Under the pieces are notes generated by a model, which was not told the origin of the DNA, made no database searches, and saw nothing but the letters and a program-made list of their open reading frames with translations. Below, piece after piece: positions 33,575 through 41,775 of a stretch of 52,669 nucleotides of DNA. A program made the translations under genes and the position numbers. This DNA comes from a bacterium (lineage in GTDB: Bacteria; CLD3; SB21), in NCBI GenBank assembly GCA_019695335.1, contig JAIBAF010000022.1, forward strand, positions 1-52,669. The letters run 5' to 3'. How positions within the stretch are numbered: the stretch's first letter is position 1; each line of letters starts with the position of its first letter.

Positions 33575-35470
33575 TCAAATAAACACGGACAAATTCATTA
33601 ATAAAGATTGTACCCAATTCTGAATTCTCAAAGTATATCGGGCAATGCCTTCATATGAAGATTCGACTGACAAAAAATTATTACTCCAGCGTACATCCAT
33701 TACGTTGATTTTTTCGGGATCAATCCAACATGAAACGATTTTTGAAGTGGTGTTAAATTCAAATTTTCTTTCAGTTGCTTTTCCATCCCATTCGGCCGTC
33801 AGTGAATCGCTATTTTCAAATCGAAAACAAATCGAGACCGGCATCACCGCTTCTCCATTATTTCGTATGTTCACGATGTTATGGATCAGCCCGGATGCTT
33901 CATCTGTTTCATAAGTAATATCAACTACTTCGTAGTCGACCGCTTTGGAAGTAAAAATAAATTGATCAAAAAACCATTGCATGTCGCGCCCGGAAACGTT
34001 GTTGACTACATCTATGAAATCCTGCGTTTTCGGATGTTTGAAACGCCATCGTTGATAATACGTTGATAAAATTTTATCCATTACCGAACGCCCGAGGTAA
34101 CGTTCAAGAGTCGTCAGAATTAAGACGGGTTTACTGTAAACGGCCGTCTGGTAAAAGCTTCTGGGAATCACCCACGACTTTCCGGCAACCGTACCCCTAT
34201 CAGGATGTTTGAGATAACTCGAACGATGATAATCCATTGATGTATAGGCCGCTCCACCTATATCAAACATCAAACCGACTTTACCCGGGGTATTGAAATA
34301 ACGCTCAAGAGCACGGTGTTCGGCATACGATGCGAATCCTTCATCGAGCCATGGTTCTTCAAATTCATTCGAAGCCAACATACTCTGGAAATAATTGTGT
34401 GCAAATTCGTGGAATGTCACTACTTCAAGAAATGAGTTATCGACAAACCGGTTCATCCAATATGGGCCAAAATACGATCCGGTTGTCACTAATGTAGGAT
34501 ATTCCATACCGCCCGACGCCAGTTCTTCTCCAAGCGGCACATCTACGATAGTAAAATTCGGATAAGGATATTCACCGATCCATTCGTAAAAATATTGAAA
34601 CATCGCCGGAACGCACGCCCGATAACGTTCAGCCATTTTTTCCCGACCCGGCGAAAATAAGTAAGTTACTTCGACGGAGCGTTCTCCCGATGCCACAGTT
34701 TGTTTCATCTCCGTAAAATGCGGCGATGCCGTCCACACAGCATCGATCACATTCTTTTGAAAAAAATGGTACGTTGTTGTACTATCATACGTTTCTTTCT
34801 TTTCTAACTGCGCATTGGCGCCAACAATGTACTCGGAGGGAACGGTAATGCGCATACGGTAATCTCCGAAATCAGCATAAAATTCGGAATTGGCATGAAA
34901 TTGATGACAATTCCATTGCCCGTTTTCCCATACACCAATTTTAGGATACCACTGTGCGATCATATAAAACTCATCTTCAGTGAATCCTGTTCGTTCAAAT
35001 ACCCTAGGCAATTTAGAGTAAAAACGGCCATCGATCCGTATGGAAGATTGAGGCCATACTGGGTGGGGCAACGAAATACGAATAACCGTTTGATCGTCTT
35101 CGTTTTCATCATCCATTTGTATGAATTCGTAAGGCAGTTTTGTTCCATCGATACTAAATTCAAGACTGTCAATCCATCCGCAATCTTGTTCACTCATCGC
35201 TTCGGATGACGAACGGGTCCTACCGCCCCCTTCTTTGAAAAAAGTTGATCGTTCGTTTTTGAAAGCATTAAGATAGAGATGAAATTGCATTTCTCGAACC
35301 GTATCTTTAGAAAAATTCCACCACTCCAATTTGTACGACCCCTGTACGGCTTTTTGTACAGGTAATAATCTGGCAGTCAAATCGTAATTGGCCGTACCGG
35401 ATTTGTTTGTCATTTCCTGAGCGGCCAGCGTGTTAAGTAAAAGCCCGATGATCAATAACCAACGTTTCAT
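33575..35470 (-). CDS. M1-family metallopeptidase, exported
   Basis: This 631-residue protein starts at ATG 35470 with CGGAG upstream. A signal peptide (WLLIIGLLLNTLAAQ) sends it out of the cytoplasm. The M1 catalytic signature is complete: His354, Glu355 and His358 in FHEFAHNYF, and the third zinc ligand Glu377 in LDEGFASYAEH, 19 residues on. The exopeptidase motif appears as SGGMEYPTLV, where the classic GAMEN is altered to GGMEY. M1 enzymes trim amino acids from peptide N-termini, and exported forms in this group are of unknown substrate. It is the middle gene of a three-gene run. Confidence 0.93.
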   Translation of the reverse strand: MKRWLLIIGLLLNTLAAQEMTNKSGTANYDLTARLLPVQKAVQGSYKLEWWNFSKDTVREMQFHLYLNAFKNERSTFFKEGGGRTRSSSEAMSEQDCGWIDSLEFSIDGTKLPYEFIQMDDENEDDQTVIRISLPHPVWPQSSIRIDGRFYSKLPRVFERTGFTEDEFYMIAQWYPKIGVWENGQWNCHQFHANSEFYADFGDYRMRITVPSEYIVGANAQLEKKETYDSTTTYHFFQKNVIDAVWTASPHFTEMKQTVASGERSVEVTYLFSPGREKMAERYRACVPAMFQYFYEWIGEYPYPNFTIVDVPLGEELASGGMEYPTLVTTGSYFGPYWMNRFVDNSFLEVVTFHEFAHNYFQSMLASNEFEEPWLDEGFASYAEHRALERYFNTPGKVGLMFDIGGAAYTSMDYHRSSYLKHPDRGTVAGKSWVIPRSFYQTAVYSKPVLILTTLERYLGRSVMDKILSTYYQRWRFKHPKTQDFIDVVNNVSGRDMQWFFDQFIFTSKAVDYEVVDITYETDEASGLIHNIVNIRNNGEAVMPVSICFRFENSDSLTAEWDGKATERKFEFNTTSKIVSCWIDPEKINVMDVRWSNNFLSVESSYEGIARYTLRIQNWVQSLLMNLSVFI

Positions 35471-35489
35471 CTTTGCTCCGTTTAGAAAA

Positions 35490-35960
35490 TTATTTAAACC
35501 AAAAACGTACACCAATGGCGCCGTTGAGATCAAAATCCGTACTGGGAATTAAATCAAGCACCGGCACAATTTCAAAAAATATATCAACGGGCGCATTTTG
35601 AAAATGGTAATCAAGGCCTACCGGAATACGTGCGCCGAATCCGGTTTTATCACTTAATACGATACGTGCCCCAATACCGTAATACAAAGGAAGTCTGCCT
35701 TTATCAACCGGAATCAGATTAAAATGATGAATTAAATAATCAGAATGCAGCTGTACAGCGTCTTTGTCATCGCCCTTACGGCCTCCATCGACGAACGACC
35801 AGGCTGCCGAAAAATCCAATGCCGTGTTTTGGGTTAACCAATATTTGCCATTCAAACCGGTTGGTTCCCCGATAATAACACCCAACCCAAATCCTTTGTC
35901 CTGTGCATGCACTCCAATTGCGGTAATCAGTAAAATAATTACGATACTACTATTCTTCAT
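35490..35960 (-). CDS. Small outer-membrane barrel-like protein
   Basis: This 156-residue protein starts at ATG 35960 with an AAGGC site. It has a signal peptide (SSIVIILLITAIGVHAQ) and beta-rich repeats, DKGFGLGVIIGEPTGLNGKY, ALDFSAAWSF, LPLYYGIGARIVLS, and GFGARIPVGLDYHF, ending in GAIGVRFWFK. The glycine/aromatic strand pattern and C-terminal aromatic end fit a small eight-stranded outer-membrane protein. GVIIGEPTGLNGKYWL is a block I have seen in hypothetical proteins of FCB bacteria. Function unknown. It is first in the operon, 19 bases ahead of the M1 peptidase gene. Confidence 0.65.
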   Translation of the reverse strand: MKNSSIVIILLITAIGVHAQDKGFGLGVIIGEPTGLNGKYWLTQNTALDFSAAWSFVDGGRKGDDKDAVQLHSDYLIHHFNLIPVDKGRLPLYYGIGARIVLSDKTGFGARIPVGLDYHFQNAPVDIFFEIVPVLDLIPSTDFDLNGAIGVRFWFK

Positions 35961-36121
35961 AGTATGCCTTTCGACATTAAGATTACAAAACGTTAAAACT
36001 CCATTCAATAGTTACGACATTTTTCCCAAAAAAATGTGACCGCCGTCAATGTTCTGTTAGATAGAGAATTGTAAGTTGCATGTGACCCGCCTTGACCTCA
36101 TAACAACCAAAGGAGGTCTTT

Positions 36122-36493
36122 GTGAAATCTTTAAAGTATCTTTATCATATCGACAGTGGCCGTAATTTTCTGCTTGAAGAAGACATCGAGTTAACCATTG
36201 GGCGTGCATTTGACAATCGTATCGTCATCGATGCGCCGTTCGTTTCCAGACATCATGCGGCAATTGGCTGGAAAAATAAGCGCTTGTATATTCGTGATCT
36301 GCATAGCACCAATGGGACTATCATTAACGGTATCCCGGTATTTGACGCGTATGCTTATGAGGTGAATGATTCCGATGAGATACGAATAGGGAATGAACGT
36401 TTTGTGGTATTGGATCAAAACGCAGTCATTTCACATAATTTCTCGAATCAGAAAATGCCGGGAGACACAGCAATTATGTATGCGGGATTTTAA
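36122..36493 (+). CDS. Stand-alone FHA-domain protein
   Basis: This 123-residue protein starts with GTG 36122. The GTG is fixed by a near-perfect AAAGGAGG ribosome site six bases upstream. One FHA domain fills the protein: the phosphothreonine-binding residues are in TIGRAFDNRIVID, SRHHAAIGWKNKRLYIRD, and STNGTIINGIPV (Gly-Arg, Ser-Arg-His and Asn-Gly). It should dock onto a phosphorylated threonine of a Ser/Thr-kinase target; no such kinase gene is in the window. The last ten residues, after the domain, include DTAIMYAGF. It overlaps the convergent AlkD-like gene by four bases. Confidence 0.9.
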   Translation: MKSLKYLYHIDSGRNFLLEEDIELTIGRAFDNRIVIDAPFVSRHHAAIGWKNKRLYIRDLHSTNGTIINGIPVFDAYAYEVNDSDEIRIGNERFVVLDQNAVISHNFSNQKMPGDTAIMYAGF

Positions 36494-37179
36494 GAAGATT
36501 GAAGAGGTTGGAGCCGATGAAGTAACTTAGCATCGGTTAATTCACGCAATGCTTCCTGGCCTATTGAGCGAACAGGTTTAAGTTCGGAAGTATTAAGTAA
36601 TGTAGCTATTTGTATAGCATGAGCATTCAGGCACGCATTGCGTTTTCCAATCTGACGCAAGGCTAACCCCATTGATTTTTTTACAAGACTGCGGTCGTCG
36701 GACGCTTCGCGCTTAATGATTTCCAATAACGCTGTGAATTCTTCGTTGGCCGTTTTTTTGTCATGAACAGCCAGTTCCGCCATTAACATAAATCCTGATC
36801 GTTTGGTCAGTTCTTCACTCTTACCGGACCATTCGACAGCTTTTTGATATGCCCACGGAGTTTTATCAAATAAATTACCGCAACATAGATCACAAAGCTC
36901 TGACGATTCTGATTCCCGAATCCAGCGGTCCATTTGTCTTTCCGTAACTTTATCAGGCTCGTCTATAAAAGCCGCGAGCACACGGGTTTCATAGAAACCG
37001 GCATTCCACAATTGTTGAGCTAAATTATGATTTTTTTCGATCTTTTTGGAAAATCGTCTCAAAGCGGCAATGGACACGCCTAAAACATGGTCGGTAGGAA
37101 CTTCAATACGACGCATGTTTTCTACTGCTTCCAAATGCGCCAATGTCTTTAATTGGCCAATGACCTCTTCGAGAAGCAT
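36490..37179 (-). CDS. DNA alkylation repair protein (AlkD-like HEAT-repeat glycosylase)
   Basis: This 229-residue cytoplasmic protein is made of about six HEAT-like helix pairs, the AlkC/AlkD fold. The family blocks are GVSIAALRRFSKKIEKNHNLAQQLW near residue 35, YETRVLAAFIDEP, and the central WIRESESSELCDLCCGNLF, followed by KRSGFMLMAELAVHDK. AlkD removes N3- and N7-alkylated purines without flipping the base. Its catalytic residues (Trp/Asp/Trp in Bacillus cereus) cannot be matched with certainty here, so activity is likely but not proven. Some members are non-catalytic. It is transcribed alone, divergently from the tRNA-Leu promoter region. Confidence 0.82.
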   Translation of the reverse strand: MLLEEVIGQLKTLAHLEAVENMRRIEVPTDHVLGVSIAALRRFSKKIEKNHNLAQQLWNAGFYETRVLAAFIDEPDKVTERQMDRWIRESESSELCDLCCGNLFDKTPWAYQKAVEWSGKSEELTKRSGFMLMAELAVHDKKTANEEFTALLEIIKREASDDRSLVKKSMGLALRQIGKRNACLNAHAIQIATLLNTSELKPVRSIGQEALRELTDAKLLHRLQPLQSS

Positions 37180-37337
37180 GCAAGTACCAGGTTAATACAG
37201 CGAAAGATAGAAATTCGATAAAACAGGTGACTAGTGTGAACCGTGGGAAGTATAGGTTTTTTTTCTTTAAAGTAAAAGTGAAAAATATATATAATTTTTT
37301 ATGAAAGCGTTACGACGGAGAGGTCGAATAATCATTT

Positions 37338-37374
37338 GAAATTTCTTATTGAAATTTCTTATTGAAATTTCTTA
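37338..37374 (+). repeat. Three tandem 13-bp repeats upstream of tRNA-Leu
   Basis: The unit GAAATTTCTTATT occurs at 37338-37350 and 37351-37363, and its first 11 bases again at 37364-37374. Each copy creates a TTGAAA hexamer, the last of which is the -35 box of the tRNA promoter. The repeats cannot be a CRISPR array: they are too short and have no spacers. Confidence 0.9.
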
Positions 37375-37390
37375 CCTAATTTTGTATAAT
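37362..37390 (+). promoter_or_regulatory. Promoter of tRNA-Leu
   Basis: TTGAAA at 37362-37367, exactly 17 bp, then a perfect TATAAT at 37385-37390. Transcription would begin near 37397, about six bases before the mature 5' end of the tRNA. Confidence 0.75.
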
Positions 37391-37402
37391 CGCTTCGCTT
37401 TT

Positions 37403-37485
37403 GCCGAGGTGGTGAAATGGCAGACACGCTAGTTTCAGGTACTAGTGCCCGCAAGGGCGTAGGGGTTCAACTCCCCTCCTCGGCA
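37403..37485 (+). tRNA. tRNA-Leu (anticodon CAG)
   Basis: The sequence folds as a cloverleaf: acceptor GCCGAGG with CCTCGGC, D arm with GTGG and AATGGC, anticodon stem CTAGT/ACTAG, loop TTCAGGT with anticodon CAG at 37436-37438, a long variable arm (TGCCC/GGGCG), T arm AGGGG-TTCAACT-CCCCT, and discriminator A at 37485. The long variable arm is the leucine class. CCA is not encoded. It decodes CTG. Confidence 0.97.
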
Positions 37486-37488
37486 CTT

Positions 37489-38766
37489 TTATTGATCGAT
37501 TGGAAAATATAACGTAAACGTACTTCCTTTACCTACCGCACTCACCACTTCAATTTTCCCCTTATGTTTCTGCATGATTTCGTACGAAATCGTCAGACCT
37601 AACCCAGTGCCTTCCTCATCATTTTTTGTAGTAAAGCCAGCTTCGAATAAACGATTCATGTTTTCGGGAGGAATTCCTATGCCATTATCAGTTATAGAAA
37701 CTTTTGCAAAGCCGTTCGTTTCTTCCGTCTTAATTTTGACAACCCCTTTTTTATCAAAAACAGCCTGCGCGGCATTATTGACAATATTGATCATGACTTG
37801 CGAAACCGGTCCCGGCAGACCCATCACAGGAGAGATCGGCGAAAATTCTTTTACAAATTCGACCTGGTGTTTGAATTTAGGCCGCAATAATGAAAGAGCA
37901 CGTTCAATCGCACCGTGAAGATCCATGCGTGCAAATTCCGCGTCATCCAACCGTGAAAACCCCCGGAGATCTTCGATAATTTCCGTAACCAACTCGCACG
38001 AGTGACCGATAATCTGCAAAGCCGCATCGAAATCATTGACGGAATTGCGGATATTGAATTTTTCAACAAGTGAGGCAAAGATTTTTTTAATTTCAGGATA
38101 TTTTTGTGAAGCATTGTCGATGGCAAGCAAAATATCTTTGACGACATCCCAGTCAAATCGAATGAGGCGTACGGAGTTGCCGATATTATTGATCGGGTTA
38201 CGAATCTCATGCGAAATACTGCCCATCAATTGACCGAGCATCGACATCTTCTCCGTGCGCGCCAATTGCTCTTTGGCATTCTTAAGATTATCATAAGCAG
38301 ATTTGAGTTCCGCATGAGCAATTTCTAACTCTTTGCTCTTGATATAATAGTCGACGCCGCGTTTAACGGCAATACGCAGGTCATCCGGTTCGAAAGGTTT
38401 GGTTAAATATTGAAAAACACGCCCGGCATTGATCGATTCGATGAGGTCTTTAACATCCGTATACCCGGTAAGTATGATCCGGACGCAATCCGGTTTGATG
38501 TCGATTGAACGGTTGAGAAATTCCGTTCCCGACATGTTCGGCATTCTTTGATCCGATAGAATCAATGCAATATTGGGATTTTGCTTCAATACCTTCAGGC
38601 CGTCTTGTCCGTTCGTCGCTGTATAAATGACGTACGTTTCTTCCAACACCCGTTTTAGGACATGCAACACATTTTCTTCATCATCGACAACTAAAATTTC
38701 AGTTGAAATTTTTGTAGAAGATGGGAGCGTTTCCGTGTCGGTATTTTGTAACCTTTTCAAAATCAT
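37489..38766 (-). CDS. Receiver-histidine kinase hybrid signalling protein
   Basis: This 425-residue soluble protein starts at ATG 38766; a TTG 15 bases upstream is an alternative. The N-terminal receiver domain has LVVDDEENV, phosphoacceptor Asp72 in LILSDQRMPNMSG, and a conserved Lys in YLTKPFEPDDL. A coiled coil (about residues 140-175) leads to a HisKA domain with His186 in SISHEIRNPINN, then a HATPase domain with MINIVNNAAQAVF, DNGIGIP and GTGLGLTISYEI. It has no membrane helix. The arrangement, receiver first and kinase after, suggests it receives phosphate from another kinase or phosphorelay and modulates a further partner. The neighbouring genes give no pathway. It ends three bases from the tRNA-Leu gene. 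Confidence 0.93.
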   Translation of the reverse strand: MILKRLQNTDTETLPSSTKISTEILVVDDEENVLHVLKRVLEETYVIYTATNGQDGLKVLKQNPNIALILSDQRMPNMSGTEFLNRSIDIKPDCVRIILTGYTDVKDLIESINAGRVFQYLTKPFEPDDLRIAVKRGVDYYIKSKELEIAHAELKSAYDNLKNAKEQLARTEKMSMLGQLMGSISHEIRNPINNIGNSVRLIRFDWDVVKDILLAIDNASQKYPEIKKIFASLVEKFNIRNSVNDFDAALQIIGHSCELVTEIIEDLRGFSRLDDAEFARMDLHGAIERALSLLRPKFKHQVEFVKEFSPISPVMGLPGPVSQVMINIVNNAAQAVFDKKGVVKIKTEETNGFAKVSITDNGIGIPPENMNRLFEAGFTTKNDEEGTGLGLTISYEIMQKHKGKIEVVSAVGKGSTFTLYFPIDQ

Positions 38767-38828
38767 ACTGTATAGGGTCAATTCAGGAAGGCAGTACTAG
38801 ACTATTTTAGCGAAACAGTTTTTTTAAA

Positions 38829-39662
38829 TCAAGGCCGTTCTTTCCAGCGTTTGTGCGCCCAAAGCCATTGTTCAGGCATTTCCCGAACTGCAGCCTCGAT
38901 TTTGGATGTATATGTTTGTGTAAAATTTTGGACCATTTGCAGTTGTTCAACTTTAAAAATGTGTCGATTTTTATCAACGCGTTGCGCCAGGCACATAAAA
39001 ACCGGCAACCGATATTTAGCAGTAAGGAATTCCGGTCCGCTTGGCGCAAAACATTTTCGACCGAAAAATTCAACCTGAACGGTATTACTTCCGAAATCCT
39101 GATCTGATAATAAGCCAATACAATAATGCTCGTCGATCAATTGGCGGATTTTGAGCGGTTCGTCATCAAAAACGACTTTCATACCACAAGCCTCACGTTC
39201 ATGGTTGACCAATCGATCGATAAACGGATTGGTCTGCTTCCTCACGACTACTGCCAACCGGATTCCGCGTTGAACGAGCTTCTTGCCCAGCAACTCCCAA
39301 TTGCCTATATGGGCCGAAATAAATATGGCGCCGTTTTTAATCGCTTCTTCGAATCCGTCCGGAATTTCCAAACAAAAAAAAGTTTCGTCTGAAACATCAA
39401 TCTCTCGTAAAATCAGTAATTCAAAAAAAGTCCGGCCCAGATTCTGATAGACTTTCCTTCCGAGTCGCTTTGCCGCAACTTCTTCAGTTACTATTCCTGC
39501 AGCCAATAAATTTGCTATCGTAACTTTTTTTCTGATGCCAAGTTTGTAGAAAAGCCGTCCGCACCAGGCCCCTGCGTTGGATGCTCGATCGGCAGAAGTA
39601 TGTTTCAAGGTTTTTTGAAAACACCGAAGCAGTACCCATTCAATTCGATGCGCCCATTTCAT
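38829..39662 (-). CDS. LpxL/HtrB-like lysophospholipid acyltransferase
   Basis: This 277-residue protein belongs to the late lipid A acyltransferase family. The catalytic HX4E motif is His118-Glu123 in SAHIGNWELLG. Further family blocks are RIRLAVVVRKQTNPFID and a GLLSDQDFGSNTVQVEFFG, then FAPSGPEFLTAKYRLPVFM. These enzymes add an acyl chain to lipid A precursor in the inner membrane. Only one such gene is in the window, without neighbours of lipid A synthesis. Its ATG overlaps the RNase HI stop by four bases (ATGA), showing translational coupling. Confidence 0.88.
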   Translation of the reverse strand: MKWAHRIEWVLLRCFQKTLKHTSADRASNAGAWCGRLFYKLGIRKKVTIANLLAAGIVTEEVAAKRLGRKVYQNLGRTFFELLILREIDVSDETFFCLEIPDGFEEAIKNGAIFISAHIGNWELLGKKLVQRGIRLAVVVRKQTNPFIDRLVNHEREACGMKVVFDDEPLKIRQLIDEHYCIGLLSDQDFGSNTVQVEFFGRKCFAPSGPEFLTAKYRLPVFMCLAQRVDKNRHIFKVEQLQMVQNFTQTYTSKIEAAVREMPEQWLWAHKRWKERP

Positions 39663-40108
39663 TGTTCTAATGCCAGGTTGGCCAATTGATCGACACGTTC
39701 ATTGTAATGAACGCCGGCATGACCTTTAACTTTTTCGAATCGGATATGATGTTGTGAACAATAATCGATAATGGCTTCCCAAAGTTCACGGTTTTTGACC
39801 GGCGATTTATCCGCCGTTTTCCAACCGTTGCGCTGCCAATTGGTCACCCAATTTTGCCGAAACGCATTTACGATGTACGCGCTGTCGGAGTAAATGGTCA
39901 CATTACATTTTTTCTTTAAGTTTTTCAGCGCTTCGACAACGGCGGTCAATTCCATCCGGTTATTGGTCGTTTGTTCAAACACTCCGGAAATTTCTTTGAT
40001 AACGGTTTCGCCGTTATTCCAAATCAAAATGGCCGCCCACGAGCCGCGTCCGGGATTTCCTTTGCAAGCACCGTCGGTATAAATCGTCACGTTCGGAAGA
40101 TCGTTCAT
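39659..40108 (-). CDS. rnhA: Ribonuclease HI
   Basis: This 149-residue protein is a complete RNase HI. The catalytic carboxylates are Asp12 (YTDGACKGNPG), Glu53 (NNRMELTAVVEAL), Asp75 (IYSDSAYIVNAF) and Asp140 (NERVDQLAN), with the active-site His130 in KVKGHAGVHYN. It includes the basic protrusion region (NWQRNGWKTADKSPVKN). It digests RNA in RNA-DNA hybrids, removing R-loops and primers. AGGAAA precedes the ATG. It is coupled to the downstream acyltransferase gene. Confidence 0.96.
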   Translation of the reverse strand: MNDLPNVTIYTDGACKGNPGRGSWAAILIWNNGETVIKEISGVFEQTTNNRMELTAVVEALKNLKKKCNVTIYSDSAYIVNAFRQNWVTNWQRNGWKTADKSPVKNRELWEAIIDYCSQHHIRFEKVKGHAGVHYNERVDQLANLALEQ

Positions 40109-40163
40109 ACTTTTCCTAAAAATCTAATTGAACTTCAAAAGGATTACGCTTATTCTTGCCTGT

Positions 40164-40883
40164 ATGGAAATTTTGTTCGAAGATGACGATTGTATTTTGA
40201 TTAATAAACCCGCCGGCGTTTTATCTATTCCCGACCGTTTTGATCGTACTATTTCCAATGTTCTTGGCTTGCTGCAAAAACAGTATGAAAAAATTTGGAT
40301 CGTTCACCGTATTGATAAACAAACAAGCGGCGTAATGATCGTCGCCAAAAATGCGGAATCGCATCAGGTATTGAACCGTCAATTTGAAACACATTCCATT
40401 AGAAAAATATACCTCACTCTAGTAAGCGGTATTGTATCATCGTCGAGTGGTACGATTGATCTACCCATTGCCGAACATCCTTCCAATCCCGGAACCGTTT
40501 GTATTGATTCCAAAGGTAAACCATCGATCACGCACTATAAAGTTTTGGAAACGTTTCGATCCTACACATTGGTGGAAGCGGCTCCTGAAACCGGACGTCT
40601 CCATCAGATTCGCATTCATTTCAAAGCAATCGGCCATCCGTTGGCCGTCGATGAAATTTATGGAGAACAGAATGAAATTTATCTTTCTACACTGAAGAAA
40701 GATTATAAAACCAAAATCGGTGAAATCGAAAAGCCGCTTATGTCCCGACTGACCCTTCACGCTCAATCCATAACATTTGAGCATCCACGCCGACACAGTA
40801 TGCAAACTATCGATGCGCCATTGCCTAAAGATTTTAACAGTTTATTAAAGCAATTGCGCAAACACGGAAGTTCATCAAGCTGA
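40164..40883 (+). CDS. RluA-family pseudouridine synthase
   Basis: This 239-residue protein starts most likely at ATG 40164, where the family's usual opening DCILINKPAGVLSIPD begins; the longer frame from 40128 would start with TTG. Motif II, HRIDKQTSGVMIVAKN, carries the catalytic Asp51. Motif III is YLTLVSGIV, and ETGRLHQIRIHFKAIGHPLAVD completes the family signature. No S4 domain is present, so it is nearer to RluA/TruC than RluC/RluD. It converts uridine in rRNA or tRNA to pseudouridine. It overlaps the convergent octanoyltransferase gene by nine bases. Confidence 0.92.
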   Translation: MEILFEDDDCILINKPAGVLSIPDRFDRTISNVLGLLQKQYEKIWIVHRIDKQTSGVMIVAKNAESHQVLNRQFETHSIRKIYLTLVSGIVSSSSGTIDLPIAEHPSNPGTVCIDSKGKPSITHYKVLETFRSYTLVEAAPETGRLHQIRIHFKAIGHPLAVDEIYGEQNEIYLSTLKKDYKTKIGEIEKPLMSRLTLHAQSITFEHPRRHSMQTIDAPLPKDFNSLLKQLRKHGSSSS

Positions 40884-41621
40884 AATACAATCTTCAAGCT
40901 GTTCATCCATAAATTCAATGTTAAAAAGCTTCTGAAATGCCGTTCGAATCGACTGCTTGAGTTCGCCCAAATCGACATTTTTGATTTGACTAATGTCGAT
41001 GGTTTTTTCGTTCATCATTGTTTCGGCCATTTGACGGTCCTGATCGTTTAATCGAAGAAATTCAATTAACCTCCGATGATACGGTCCGGTGAGAATGGAT
41101 CCGTGTTGGAGTACGGCACCTGCTAAACGACGTTGCGCGCTGCCGACGAGTTTGTGGCCATCGACTTGTATTTCATATCGAGCGGAACTTGAAAAACAAG
41201 ACATTGATTGCGTTTGACGATACAGGGATTTAAAATCCGGTTGCGTCATCACCATCGCCGCCGGAATTCCAACTTCCCGTAAGCCCGTCACGAGCGCTTC
41301 ACTGATTTGACGATACGTTTCTTCAATTCCCCCTGCGTTACGTTCGCTGAAAATGACGCTGTAAGTCAATTCTTCCGCATGCAGAATAGCACGGCCTCCG
41401 GTCGGGCGATACACCACGTCAATGTTTTCGGATGTACATTTTTCCATGTCAATATCATCGATCTTCTGATGTTTACCGAGCGAAATGCAATAAGGCTGCC
41501 ATTGAAAAAAACGTAAAGTCGGTGGACGCAAACCGTTTCCAAGTTCCTTCGCCAGTTTTTGATCCTGATGCATGTTCCATTGACCGGGATGGACGCCGCT
41601 ATCGATGTAGTGCCAGATCAT
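40875..41621 (-). CDS. LipM-like octanoyltransferase (BPL/LplA fold)
   Basis: This 248-residue protein starts at ATG 41621; the upstream GTG is less likely. It belongs to the biotin/lipoate A/B ligase fold: FQWQPYCISLGKHQ, VYRPTGGRAILHAEELTYSV and ARYEIQVDGHKLVGSAQRR. The last block carries Lys157, and Cys142 in SMSCFSSSARYE is at the position of the catalytic cysteine of LipM. GAVLQHGSIL follows. LipM moves octanoyl from acyl carrier protein to GcvH in lipoate assembly. A lipoate-protein ligase is the alternative, but the Cys favours LipM. Confidence 0.82.
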   Translation of the reverse strand: MIWHYIDSGVHPGQWNMHQDQKLAKELGNGLRPPTLRFFQWQPYCISLGKHQKIDDIDMEKCTSENIDVVYRPTGGRAILHAEELTYSVIFSERNAGGIEETYRQISEALVTGLREVGIPAAMVMTQPDFKSLYRQTQSMSCFSSSARYEIQVDGHKLVGSAQRRLAGAVLQHGSILTGPYHRRLIEFLRLNDQDRQMAETMMNEKTIDISQIKNVDLGELKQSIRTAFQKLFNIEFMDEQLEDCISA

Positions 41622-41662
41622 CGCGAAATACCGTATTAACACATTGGTAATTAAGAAAAAAC

Positions 41663-41691
41663 TTGCCTTAAAACATCAATTCTGATACATT
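41663..41691 (+). promoter_or_regulatory. Candidate promoter of the pgsA-pgpA-sucD run
   Basis: TTGCCT at 41663-41668, 17 bp, then TACATT at 41686-41691. It would give a leader of about 78 bases before pgsA. Confidence 0.45.
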
Positions 41692-41775
41692 AGGCGTGTA
41701 AATATATTTCGCGGCTTTTTGGATTACAAGTTATTTCTTAGTCACTGTTTAAATTAATTCAATTGGGGGAAATGG

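Noticed and set aside
37338-37374. Possible CRISPR-like repeats
   Set aside because: The 13-bp units are directly adjacent without spacers, there are only three, and no cas genes are present.
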